A stretch of DNA of 17,859 nucleotides from Chloroflexota bacterium (GTDB lineage Bacteria > Chloroflexota > FW602-bin22 > JAMCYS01). Shown here one piece after another: positions 1 through 6,959 of this stretch. The notes beneath the pieces are model-generated. The model did no database searches. It saw only the letters and a list, made by a program, of their open reading frames with translations, and was not told the DNA's origin. How positions within the stretch are numbered: the first letter of the stretch is position 1; every line of letters starts with the position of its first letter. A program made the position numbers and the translations under genes. Where the stretch lies: assembly GCA_021847625.1 (NCBI GenBank), contig JAJZQK010000011.1, positions 1 to 17,859 on the forward strand. The letters are read 5' to 3'.

Positions 1-12
1 CTCCTTCCCTGC

Positions 13-861
13 CTAGAGGTCCCTGATCATGCCCCACTGCTTCAACGTCCTCGACTCCAATGGCACGAAGACGCCGTTCTCGAGGATAAAGCCCAAGATG
101 GCAAGCCAGATGATTCCCGCGTACATGAGCTCGATCTGCATGAAGCCCTTCGCCTGGAATATGCGGTAGCCGAGCCCGAACAAGGTCGCGGCCAGCATCT
201 CCGCCGCGACGAGCGAACGCCAGCCGCCGCCCACTGCCAGTTTGACGCCCGTGACGATGTGGGCCAGGCTGCCGGGCAGGATCACGCCGAAGAAGAGTTG
301 CATCTTGCTGGCACCCATCGTCTGCGCCGCCCAGATCAGCCGGTAGTCCATGCTGCGGGCGCCGGCACTGGTGTTGTATACGATCGGGAAGATGCCGCTC
401 AGAAACACGATGAATATTGGGGTCGCGTTGCCGATGCCCAGCCAAAGGATGACGATGGGTACCCAGGCGAGGCTGGGGATGGGCAGCAGGATGCTTAGGA
501 TCGGCGTGAAGAAACGATAGAGCGCGGGGACCATGCCGATCCCCATGCCCAGCGGTATGCCGATTGCCACGGCCAGAATGCTGCCGAGGACCAGACGGTA
601 GGCGCTCATCGCAGCATCTTTCCATAGCAGCCAGCCCCCGGCCGGGGTCATGTAGTGAACGGTAAGGGCGATGATGCGGCTTGGCGGTGGCAGAAGCACG
701 GGGTTGACCAACCCCAGGCGCGAAATGGCCTCCCAAACGCACACCAGTATGAAGATAGGGAATAAGAAGGAAGCTAGAGACGTCACTCTGGTAGTGAGCG
801 AATGCCATCCCTGCGAGCTGCGGGAAGACCGCGGTTCTTCGACTCTTGCCTGTGCTTCCAC
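13..861 (-). CDS. ABC transporter permease, SsuC/TauC-like (BPD_transp_1)
   Basis: Inner-membrane channel subunit of a nitrate/sulfonate/taurine-type importer. The 282-residue product has hydrophobic segments at about 30-50, 88-112, 120-145, 147-165 and 240-265. A cytoplasmic EAA-type loop (WAAQTMGASKMQLFFGVILPG, about 177-197) is where the ATPase docks. The GTG start at 861 is chosen because GGAGGT sits six bases upstream; the frame stays open to a TTG at 975 that has no ribosome site. The gene lies 233 bp downstream of the solute-binding lipoprotein and was probably transcribed with it. Just after the TAG stop, the window edge shows AAGGAG on the minus strand, suggesting that the next gene (likely the ATPase) begins immediately outside. 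The family is clear; the substrate is not. Confidence 0.9.
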   Translation of the reverse strand: MEAQARVEEPRSSRSSQGWHSLTTRVTSLASFLFPIFILVCVWEAISRLGLVNPVLLPPPSRIIALTVHYMTPAGGWLLWKDAAMSAYRLVLGSILAVAIGIPLGMGIGMVPALYRFFTPILSILLPIPSLAWVPIVILWLGIGNATPIFIVFLSGIFPIVYNTSAGARSMDYRLIWAAQTMGASKMQLFFGVILPGSLAHIVTGVKLAVGGGWRSLVAAEMLAATLFGLGYRIFQAKGFMQIELMYAGIIWLAILGFILENGVFVPLESRTLKQWGMIRDL

Positions 862-975
862 CGATACACCTCCAGTCACCGGAAAGGTTCCCACCATCCC
901 CTGCAGAGGGGGTAGGCCAGACCACGGCCCCCGCCGCTGCTCGGCTCCTTTGGGTTTGGTACTAGAATTGACCAA

Positions 976-1094
976 CTATCTCGCTCCCCATGGCGCGGGG
1001 GTCTCTTATCTTAGTTATGGGCCAGTCGGTAATATTCCGGCCCGCCAGGCCGGCGGGGCTAGGCCCCGGCCGGCACCGGCGAACCGCGTTCGAG
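976..1094. other. Intergenic GC-rich hairpins between binding protein and permease
   Basis: Short non-coding stretch. It includes CCCGCC paired with GGCGGG around 1039-1056 and further CCGG-rich inverted segments around 1063-1080. There is no T-run on the minus strand, so it is more likely an mRNA-stabilising or expression-graded intercistronic hairpin than an intrinsic terminator. The rest of the permease leader (862-975) shows nothing else. Confidence 0.35.
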
Positions 1095-2153
1095 TTAGTT
1101 GCTGAGCGCCTTCTCGACCAGGAGCTCATGAGCACGCGAGGCGTACTCCGGTCTGTAGATCTTCGTCCAATCGAGCTTGGCGTCCTTCGGGATCTTGTCG
1201 GCATCTTGTAGGGACTGGAAGAGGCCCGTGGTCTCCTTGATCAGCTCTGGGTACAGCCAGATCTCGTAGGTCTCCTTGCCGAGAGCGAGGGCGTAGGCGT
1301 CCGGTGGCACTTCGATGCCCTCGCCCGAAAGGCCCTTGGAGCTAATCTCGGCGGCCTCGCGCACGTTGAAGGCCATCATCTGGTCCATGTCGGCCCAGGC
1401 GGCCAGGAAGCGGGCGACCGCCTCCGGATTCCTCTCCGCGAACTCGGTCCGCACCATGAGGAAGACGGGATTGTTGACCAGGCCCTTGAAGTTGAAGATC
1501 TCCCTGGCCAGGCCTTTGGCAATCAAGAGCGAGGGAATCGGTTCCCAGTAGACGACCGCGTCGACGGACTTCGTCTCCAGGGCGGCCATCGCGTCGACGT
1601 CGCCCATGTCCAGGACCTGGAAGTCCATCTCCGCGTCCAGACCCTGGCCCTGGGCCCAGAGCATGAAGGCGGTGTAGCAGCCCGAACCGACCTTGACGGC
1701 GATCTTCTTGCCCACGAGGTCCTTCATATTCTGATAGGCCGAATCCTTGCCCACGACCACGGAGTACTTGCCGCCGCCGAAGCTGGACACGCCGATGATC
1801 TGGATCTTGTCCTGCGCGCGCACCAGGCCGGTGAGGGCGGGGGTGATGCCCACCTCGCCGATGTCCAGATCGCCGGAAACCAGCGCGTCGCGAATCTCGG
1901 TGCCGGAGGGGAACATCACGTACTGGACGTCCAGTCCGTATTTCTCTGCGTACTTGCCACCCTTGAAGAGAATGCCCTGTGGCGTTAGTCTGTCCGACCA
2001 GCGAATGCTTACGTTGGTCATCTCCGCCGGCTTGCCCTTGCCGGCGGCCGCTGGCTGCTGCGTCGCGGGCGGTGCCGCGCAGGCGGCCGCAATAGCCAGT
2101 ACCAACAGGCTGACGATGATTAGGTTTGCTTTGGCCAATAGCCTCTTGCCCAC
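1095..2153 (-). CDS. ABC transporter substrate-binding lipoprotein, NMT1/SsuA/TauA-like
   Basis: Extracytoplasmic binding protein that delivers a small ligand to the adjacent SsuC-like permease. The 352-residue product starts with a basic N-region and hydrophobic core ending in AIAAAC, so Cys25 is the likely lipidated residue. A short Gln/Pro/Ala/Gly linker follows, then the two-lobed type II periplasmic binding fold. Typical family stretches are GDLDIGEVG (94-102), GKKIAVKVGSG (148-158) and YWEP (202-205). The GTG start at 2153 has AAGGAG nine to ten bases upstream and places the signal sequence at the very N-terminus; an ATG at 2258 would put 35 charged residues before the signal and overlap the regulator gene. 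The ligand could be a sulfonate, a thiamine precursor, an aromatic acid or another compound; sequence alone does not decide. Confidence 0.9.
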   Translation of the reverse strand: MGKRLLAKANLIIVSLLVLAIAAACAAPPATQQPAAAGKGKPAEMTNVSIRWSDRLTPQGILFKGGKYAEKYGLDVQYVMFPSGTEIRDALVSGDLDIGEVGITPALTGLVRAQDKIQIIGVSSFGGGKYSVVVGKDSAYQNMKDLVGKKIAVKVGSGCYTAFMLWAQGQGLDAEMDFQVLDMGDVDAMAALETKSVDAVVYWEPIPSLLIAKGLAREIFNFKGLVNNPVFLMVRTEFAERNPEAVARFLAAWADMDQMMAFNVREAAEISSKGLSGEGIEVPPDAYALALGKETYEIWLYPELIKETTGLFQSLQDADKIPKDAKLDWTKIYRPEYASRAHELLVEKALSN

Positions 2154-2184
2154 TGTTGGGGTCTCCTTTTCTAGATGCGAGTCT

Positions 2185-2199
2185 CCCGCGAGTCGCGGG
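2185..2199. repeat. 15-bp palindrome between IclR gene and binding-protein gene
   Basis: CCCGCGA and TCGCGGG flank a single central base, 32 bp before the GTG start of the NMT1-like gene. A wider imperfect inverted repeat (AGTCTC near 2180 with GAGACT near 2228) surrounds it. It could be an operator or an intercistronic mRNA hairpin. It does not resemble the palindrome upstream of the IclR gene. Confidence 0.35.
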
Positions 2200-2238
2200 G
2201 TACACGGCCTCGATAACGGCCGCTCGCGAGACTTTTCC

Positions 2239-3066
2239 CTAGTTCTGCCCAGTGTCACCTCCCACGTCTTGCCCCGCTACTAGGGAGAGCGTCAGAGCGG
2301 CTGCCGGCAAGTCCGGTCTGTAACCTAGACTGGCGGACAGCTCCGCCGCCGCTGCCAGTAGACTGGGGAGTATGCTCTGCTGCTGCGCCGCCGTGAACCT
2401 TATCCGCGGTCCGGTTGCGCCCAGAGACGCGACCACGCGGCCGGAACCGTCGCGAATGGGGACGGCTATGGTCGCCGTGCCGGCGATGTACTCGGCGGTG
2501 GCGGCGGCATAGCCCTTCTCCCTGATCTGGGCCAGCTCCTCGCGGAAACGAACGGCGTCAAAGGGCCCTCCCCGCGACGCTTCTGCCGACGGCGCCAGTC
2601 CGATTACCTGCTCAATCTCCGCTGCCGACCGCCAGGCCGCCAAGAGACGACCGGGAGCGCCGATATGGAGCGGGAGTAGCTTCCCCTTCGGCAGACGAAC
2701 CCGGACCTCATGGATGCCCTCCATCTCTTCGACGTACAGACGGGCCGCCGCATCGGCGGGGATGCAGAGGCCGATGGTTTCGCCGCTGAGGTCTCTGAGC
2801 CTAGCCATGTAGGGTAGGGCCATCTCGCGCAGGTTCCAGTGCCCGCCCAGCCTCGTCGCCAACTCCGCTACCTTATAGCCGAGCCGGTACCTGGTGGTCG
2901 CCGGGTTCTGCTGCACAAGGCCCAGTTCCTTAAGCGAGGAGAGAAAACGGTGAGTCGTACTTCGGCTGAGGCCCGTGGCCTGGCTGAGCTGGTCCACGCC
3001 CAGCTCCGGTTCGGCGGCGTGGGCCAGACAGTCGAGGATCGAAACGGCTCGGCGGAGAGCCTCCAT
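2239..3066 (-). CDS. IclR-family transcriptional regulator
   Basis: DNA-binding regulator of a small-molecule transport or catabolic operon. The 275-residue protein has an N-terminal winged helix-turn-helix (about 5-62, recognition region around GLSRSTTHRFL at 32-42). The RYRLGYKV strand-turn typical of the wing-to-linker transition follows (59-66), then a GAF-like effector domain to about 250. The last 20 residues are a low-complexity tail. The ATG start has GAGGGG eight to nine bases upstream. It is first in a minus-strand run with the NMT1-like lipoprotein and permease, so local control of that transporter plus autoregulation is the natural inference. A consensus promoter and an IclR-like palindrome lie directly upstream. 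Confidence 0.93.
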   Translation of the reverse strand: MEALRRAVSILDCLAHAAEPELGVDQLSQATGLSRSTTHRFLSSLKELGLVQQNPATTRYRLGYKVAELATRLGGHWNLREMALPYMARLRDLSGETIGLCIPADAAARLYVEEMEGIHEVRVRLPKGKLLPLHIGAPGRLLAAWRSAAEIEQVIGLAPSAEASRGGPFDAVRFREELAQIREKGYAAATAEYIAGTATIAVPIRDGSGRVVASLGATGPRIRFTAAQQQSILPSLLAAAAELSASLGYRPDLPAAALTLSLVAGQDVGGDTGQN

Positions 3067-3091
3067 ATCTGTCGCCCCTCATTCCGTACAG

Positions 3092-3106
3092 TGGAATCGG
3101 ATTCCA
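3092..3106. promoter_or_regulatory. Putative IclR-type operator (autoregulatory)
   Basis: TGGAATCGGATTCCA is a perfect 15-bp palindrome around a central G. It matches the known E. coli IclR box pattern (TGGAAATNATTTCCA) at both outer five-base arms. It lies about 13-27 bases downstream of the predicted transcription start of the IclR gene, where a bound regulator would block initiation or elongation. An extra ATTCC half-site at 3081-3085 forms a second spaced inverted repeat with GGAAT at 3093-3097. Confidence 0.65.
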
Positions 3107-3125
3107 TCACACAGTTAACTTGGCG

Positions 3126-3154
3126 ATTGTAAGGGCGCCAGTTGCCATTGTCAA
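3126..3154 (-). promoter_or_regulatory. Sigma70-type promoter of the IclR gene
   Basis: On the minus strand the -35 is TTGACA (3149-3154), the spacer is 17 bp and the -10 is TACAAT (3126-3131, five of six consensus bases). The predicted start is near 3119, about 53 bases before the ATG. Confidence 0.75.
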
Positions 3155-3320
3155 GAGCTAGAATTGGGTTATTGGGTTATCTAACAGCTGGTGAAGGAGG
3201 ATTGGCATCGGCCGAGGAGAAACACCGCTGGGCAAGGAGGTAAAGGAAGCACGGTCTGCCCGAGGGGGTCTCCTGGGCCGGGGAGGGAGCCGTGCCCGTA
3301 GTGGCCGAGCCCTTTCGGGC

Positions 3321-3339
3321 GGGCGAACGCCGTTCGCCC
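3321..3339. repeat. Palindromic interspersed repeat (GGGCGAACG type)
   Basis: GGGCGAACG and CGTTCGCCC flank one base, followed by CCTACA. Repeats of this look are common as dispersed intergenic palindromes in GC-rich environmental bacterial genomes. Only one copy occurs in this window. Confidence 0.55.
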
Positions 3340-3371
3340 CTACAGATAAACAGACGGGCACCGCCAGGGGT

Positions 3372-3400
3372 GGTGGATCCCCGCTTCCGCGGGGATGACG
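3372..3400. repeat. 29-bp palindromic repeat, copy 1 (WIPASAGMT type)
   Basis: Contains ATCCCCGC ttcc GCGGGGAT, an 8-bp inverted repeat with a four-base loop, flanked by GGTGG and GACG. It is identical to the copy at 3433-3461. Read in one frame it spells WIPASAGMT, a well-known signature of dispersed REP-like elements often mis-annotated as protein. Confidence 0.75.
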
Positions 3401-3432
3401 CATGGCTCATCCCGGACGCGGCTATTGCGGTC

Positions 3433-3461
3433 GGTGGATCCCCGCTTCCGCGGGGATGACG
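3433..3461. repeat. 29-bp palindromic repeat, copy 2 (WIPASAGMT type)
   Basis: Exact second copy of the 3372-3400 element, separated from it by 32 bp. The same orientation and spacing superficially resemble a CRISPR repeat-spacer unit, but the strong internal palindrome and the known family argue for a dispersed REP-like element. Confidence 0.75.
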
Positions 3462-3521
3462 GGAGCCAACACCAGGCGACGACGTCAGGACAAGGGCACA
3501 GGAAGCGGCCGAGCAAGGGAG

Positions 3522-3559
3522 GGCGACCGTCCCGCGTTGCGGGACTTCCTTCGGTCGCC
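3522..3559. repeat. Nested inverted repeat
   Basis: GGCGACCG (3522-3529) pairs with CGGTCGCC (3552-3559). Inside it TCCCGC (3530-3535) pairs with GCGGGA (3539-3544), leaving a seven-base asymmetric bulge. It looks like another dispersed palindromic element and is not followed by a T-run in either direction. Confidence 0.5.
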
Positions 3560-3710
3560 GGGTAGCCCCTACGTGTTACCGACTGCTCAGTTAGCAGGAA
3601 ACGTTCTGGTGGTCAAGAGCGAGGCCCTGGCGATAGGGCAGAATGATGGGCATGCTGCTCCCTTATGAGGGGACAGCGTGCCCTTGCGCGGTTGCCTCTA
3701 TTGACAGGGT

Positions 3711-5396
3711 CTACTTATCGAGCCAGACGTTGCCGACGAAGGGCTCGTTGCTCATGGTGTAGCCGAAGCCCTTCACGTAGTTCATATAGATCCAGCAGCG
3801 CGGGTTGTCGGTTACGACGATGGTGAAGCACTCGTCGAGCGCCATCTCCTGCAGCTTGCGCGCGGTCGCCTTACGCTTCTCCTGGTCGAGCGTCGCATTC
3901 AGCTCGTCGCGCAACTTATCCCACTCGGCGTTGTCCCAGTGGGTCCAGTTGCCCTGCTTGAAGTTGGTCCAGGCCTTGGCGCCGGTGACGAGCGAGCCCG
4001 GGTCGCGGTTGGCGCGGCCGTAAGTGTGGGTGATGGCCTCGATGTCGCCCGCCAGGTGGCGGGTGTTGAAGACGGCGGTCTCGGCGTCGTTGACCCGCGC
4101 CTTGACGCCGATCTTGGCCAGGTCGGCGGAGATGATCTGGGCGAGGTCGCCGGTGCCGAACATGCGCTTGGACGAGCCCATCAGCTCGAACTCGAAGCCC
4201 CCGTCCATCCCCGCCTCTTTCAGCAGCGACTTCGCCTTGTCGAGGTCGTAGCCGATCTTCCCCTCCAGATCAGGGAAGTAGGCCCAGGAGTGCTTGGGCC
4301 ACATGAGGCAGGTGGGCTCGACCAAGCCCTGCAGCGTGGTCCGGCAGAAGCGGGCGCGGTCGACGGACCAGGCGATGGCCTGGCGCACCTTCTTGTTCTG
4401 CAAGGGCCCGAAGGTGACGTTGAGGCCCACGTCGTAAACCGAGCTGCCCTTGGGGCCCAGATCGACGACGTACCTGCTGCCGGCCGACTTCAGCCGCACG
4501 GCGTCGACGTAGGTCGGCTGCGACACGCAGTCCACCGCGCCGGACTCCAGGTTGATGACCATGGCCGACGGGTCGGGGGTGATGCGCACGATGTAGCGGT
4601 CGAGGTAAGGCTTGCCCTTGTCCCAGTAGTCCTTGAAGGGCACCATCTCGATGACGTCGTTGGGCACGTACTTCTCGAGCTTGAACGGCCCGGTGCCGAT
4701 CGCCGTCTTGGAGCGGTCGGCGAGGGTCTCCTTATCCATGATGAACATCTGGTCGATCAGGTCGTAGATGCCGGCGTACAGGGCGTCGAACTGGAAGACG
4801 GCGACGTACTTGCTGGGCGTTTCGACCTTCTTGATCAGCTTGTACATCGAGATCATGGTCGACTGGGGGTCGGTCGAGGCGAAATCGACCGAGGCTTTGA
4901 CGTCGTCGGAGGTGAACTCACGCCCGGAGTGGAACTTGACGCCCTCGCGCAGCTTGAAGGTGACTGTCTTGCCGTCGGGCGAGATATCCCACTTCTCGGC
5001 CAGGGACGGCTGCAGGCGCAGCTGCTCGTCGTAGTAGGCGAGCGAGTTCCACATCGCCAGTTGCAGGGGAGACTGGCCGGCGGTGGGGTGGAAGGCGTGG
5101 AACTCGTTGATGGTCGAGAGACTGGCCACCGTGAAGGTGCCCCCCTTCTTGGGGCCGGCGGGCTTGGTGGGGACGGCCGTGGGGGCCTGGGTGGGGACGG
5201 GGGTGGCCTGGAGCTGGGGCACCTGCGGCACCTGGGCGGGGGGCTTCACGGGCGTGGGCTGAGGCGCGGGGGCCTGGGTAGGGGTGGGGGGTGCGGCGGG
5301 GGCGCAGGCCTGCAGGAGGCCGACGCCGGCCGTGGCCAGGCCTAGCTTCAGGAAGTCGCGACGTCTGACGTACCGCTCGGTCGGATTACCCTTCAT
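3711..5396 (-). CDS. Family-5 ABC substrate-binding lipoprotein (SBP1)
   Basis: Extracytoplasmic solute receptor of the peptide/nickel/opine importer family (SBP_bac_5). The 561-residue product has a twin-arginine signal (RRRDFLKLG, 11-19) and an LQAC lipobox giving Cys31. A Pro/Ala/Thr/Gln tether runs to about 83, then the large binding fold. The family signature around AEKWDISPDGK to [12 protein letters not shown] spans about 133-167. The ATG at 5396 is set by GGGAGGT upstream and places the Tat motif near the N-terminus; the frame continues upstream only as untranslated leader. It is closely related to the genes at 6960-8618 and 10043-11746. It lies downstream of the enolase-superfamily gene but has its own promoter. 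No cognate permease or ATPase is in the window. Ligand unknown; a peptide, opine or sugar-acid derivative is possible. Confidence 0.93.
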   Translation of the reverse strand: MKGNPTERYVRRRDFLKLGLATAGVGLLQACAPAAPPTPTQAPAPQPTPVKPPAQVPQVPQLQATPVPTQAPTAVPTKPAGPKKGGTFTVASLSTINEFHAFHPTAGQSPLQLAMWNSLAYYDEQLRLQPSLAEKWDISPDGKTVTFKLREGVKFHSGREFTSDDVKASVDFASTDPQSTMISMYKLIKKVETPSKYVAVFQFDALYAGIYDLIDQMFIMDKETLADRSKTAIGTGPFKLEKYVPNDVIEMVPFKDYWDKGKPYLDRYIVRITPDPSAMVINLESGAVDCVSQPTYVDAVRLKSAGSRYVVDLGPKGSSVYDVGLNVTFGPLQNKKVRQAIAWSVDRARFCRTTLQGLVEPTCLMWPKHSWAYFPDLEGKIGYDLDKAKSLLKEAGMDGGFEFELMGSSKRMFGTGDLAQIISADLAKIGVKARVNDAETAVFNTRHLAGDIEAITHTYGRANRDPGSLVTGAKAWTNFKQGNWTHWDNAEWDKLRDELNATLDQEKRKATARKLQEMALDECFTIVVTDNPRCWIYMNYVKGFGYTMSNEPFVGNVWLDK

Positions 5397-5632
5397 GGCG
5401 CTTGTTACCTCCCTTTGAGCGCCGGCCTTGGAGCCGGTCGCTACGCGCGCCTGGTCTCTGATCGCAACAAAACGAAAGCCGACCACCGGAAGGGTGGTCG
5501 GCTTGAAGGGTCGCTATCCCTGCCCTGCCAGTCAGGCTATGTCAGCGATCAACATCGCGGGGCAAAGGACACGAGCCGCCACCGGCGCTACGATGCTGGG
5601 ACACCAATGGTACAGGGTTGCGATTACCTACC
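5397..5632 (-). promoter_or_regulatory. Leader of SBP1 with terminator-like hairpin
   Basis: About 230 nt of leader between the predicted start (near 5626) and the ATG. On the RNA, UGCCC...GGGCA encloses GCGAU/AUCGC and GCC/GGC hairpins (about 5520-5560). Then comes a perfect 12-bp hairpin at 5476-5504 (AAGCCGACCACC with GGTGGTCGGCTT, five-base loop) followed by UUUCGUUUUGUUG. The last 35-40 nt before the ribosome site, including a CCGGC/GCCGG hairpin, are closely similar to the SBP2 leader. The layout suggests transcription attenuation. Confidence 0.5.
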
Positions 5633-5661
5633 ATACTATCCCCTGCAGGGCTACTTGTCAA
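5633..5661 (-). promoter_or_regulatory. Sigma70-type promoter of SBP1
   Basis: Minus strand: -35 TTGACA (5656-5661), 17-bp spacer, -10 TAGTAT (5633-5638). The bases after the -10 (GGTAGGTAAT) nearly match those after the ftsH -10 (AGTAGGTGAT), so the two promoters resemble each other beyond the hexamers. Confidence 0.7.
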
Positions 5662-5697
5662 GCAAGACGAGCCTCTGGCCGATCCATCGGCGAAACC

Positions 5698-6873
5698 CTA
5701 TCTTGGCCAGGGATGCTTGGCCACTTCCTTCTCGTTCAGGTCGGCGCCCCAGCCCGGACGCTTGGGCAGGACGAGGTGTCCCTCCTCGATCTCCAGCGGC
5801 TCCGTGATCAGGTCGTCCTTCCAGGGGACGTCGTCGATGTCGATCTCCAGGATGCGCACGTTGCCGGCGACCGCGCAGAGGTGGGCGCTCATCAGCGTGG
5901 AGAGGTGGCTGTAGTAGTTGTGGGGGGCGAAGTTCAGCTCGTACAGCTCGACCAGGTCGGCGATCTTCTTGGAGACGGTGAACCCGTTCCAAGGCACGTC
6001 GATCACCACCACGTCCATCGCGTGCAGGTCGAGGAATGGCTTGTAGCCACGGGGCGTGTAGAGGCTCTCGCCCGAGGTGATGGGGGTCTTCGTCGACTGC
6101 TTGATCTGCAGCAGGGCGGCGGGATCGTAGGTGTCCAACTCCAGCCACATCAGGTCGTAGGGCTCCATCGCCCGGGCGAGGCGGATGTAGCCCTCGGTCT
6201 TGAAGTTGAAGTTGAGGTCGAGGGCGATGTCCACGTTCGGGCCGACTGCCTCCCTGAACGTGCCGACGAGGTTCTCGGCCTGGCGCACGACGGCGCGGTC
6301 GGCGTTCAGGTCGGCCACGCCGGGGTAGGCCCCGGCAAAGCCCGGCCGGTGCATGGTGGGCGGGTCGCCGGGGACGAAGATGTTCGTCTTAAGGGCCGTG
6401 AAGCCGCGGCGGACCACCTCCTCGCCCAGCCTGGCGACGTCGGCGAGCGTGCGCAGGGGAGGCGCGCCGATCAGCGTGGCGGCGCGGGCCCGCGTGGTGC
6501 CGCAGTGCGACCAGTACAGGCGAATCTTCTCGCGGGTCGGCCCGCCGAAGAGCTCGTATACCGGCACGCCCAACGCCTTGGCCTTGATGTCCCAGAGGGC
6601 GGCGTCGATCCCGGCGAGCGCCTTCTGGCCCACGCCGCCGGGGCTCTGGCGCATGACGCGGACCATCTCCGCGTTGAGGACCTCGACCGCCCGCGGATCG
6701 CGGCCGAGGAGGACGGGCAGCAGGTCGTGCACGCAGCCGGCGATGCCGTAGGGGTTGTAACTGTCGCTGCATTCGCCGTAGCCGGTGATGCCCTCGTCGG
6801 TCTGGATCTTCACGAACTCCCACGGTCGCCAGCCCGCGTTGCAGATGAGCGTCTCGACGCCTGTGATCTTCAT
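5698..6873 (-). CDS. Enolase-superfamily (mandelate racemase/muconate lactonizing type) enzyme
   Basis: Probable sugar-acid dehydratase or related racemase. It would abstract a proton alpha to a carboxylate using a divalent metal. The 391-residue product has the N-terminal capping domain (1-115) and a C-terminal barrel. Visible ligands are Asp219 (ALDLNFNF), Glu245 (WLELD) and Glu269 (SGES), with a likely acid/base His318 in APHNYYSHL and Asp292 one strand earlier. The second-strand site reads Lys162-Thr-Asn, not the Lys-x-Lys of mandelate racemase. The ATG at 6873 has AAGGAGG five bases upstream; longer in-frame starts run through a hairpin. It lies 86 bp after SBP2 with no strong promoter of its own, so it is probably co-transcribed and may act on the ligand of SBP2 or its neighbours. 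Exact substrate unresolved. Confidence 0.92.
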   Translation of the reverse strand: MKITGVETLICNAGWRPWEFVKIQTDEGITGYGECSDSYNPYGIAGCVHDLLPVLLGRDPRAVEVLNAEMVRVMRQSPGGVGQKALAGIDAALWDIKAKALGVPVYELFGGPTREKIRLYWSHCGTTRARAATLIGAPPLRTLADVARLGEEVVRRGFTALKTNIFVPGDPPTMHRPGFAGAYPGVADLNADRAVVRQAENLVGTFREAVGPNVDIALDLNFNFKTEGYIRLARAMEPYDLMWLELDTYDPAALLQIKQSTKTPITSGESLYTPRGYKPFLDLHAMDVVVIDVPWNGFTVSKKIADLVELYELNFAPHNYYSHLSTLMSAHLCAVAGNVRILEIDIDDVPWKDDLITEPLEIEEGHLVLPKRPGWGADLNEKEVAKHPWPR

Positions 6874-6892
6874 CGTAGCCTCCTTGATAGAC

Positions 6893-6932
6893 ATGCCCTC
6901 CGGGGGCAGCGGCAAGTCCTCCCGGAGGGCAT
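6893..6932. repeat. Intercistronic 12-bp perfect inverted repeat between SBP2 and the enolase-type gene
   Basis: ATGCCCTCCGGG (6893-6904) pairs exactly with CCCGGAGGGCAT (6921-6932) around a 16-base loop, ending a few bases before the enolase-gene ribosome site. No T-run follows on the minus strand. It probably shields the 3' end of the abundant SBP2 message and lowers expression of the enzyme relative to the receptor, as intercistronic hairpins often do in transporter operons. Confidence 0.6.
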
Positions 6933-6959
6933 GATAGCGCGCGAGAGTCGGTTTGGCTA

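Larger units (their letters stand above)
3155..3710. other. Gene-free repeat-rich interval
   Basis: About 555 bp without a credible gene. It contains a tandem ATTGGGTT pair (3163-3178), a 19-bp palindrome (3321-3339), two identical 29-bp palindromic repeats (3372-3400 and 3433-3461) and a nested inverted repeat (3522-3559). Short open frames here, including an 88-codon one at 3402-3668, run through these repeats and do not look coding. No clear intrinsic terminator for the upstream minus-strand gene is seen. Confidence 0.7.

Noticed and set aside
2154..2258. Upstream ATG start for the NMT1-like lipoprotein
   Set aside because: Would put 35 charged residues before the signal sequence and overlap the regulator; GTG 2153 has a ribosome site.
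3372..3461. Two identical 29-bp repeats with a 32-bp gap, resembling a CRISPR unit
   Set aside because: Only two copies, no cas genes, strong internal palindrome and a match to the known WIPASAGMT-type dispersed repeat.
3939..5345. Long plus-strand open frame opposite SBP1
   Set aside because: Val/Gly/Leu/His-rich low-complexity translation, the usual shadow of a GC-rich gene on the other strand; SBP1 has recognised domains.
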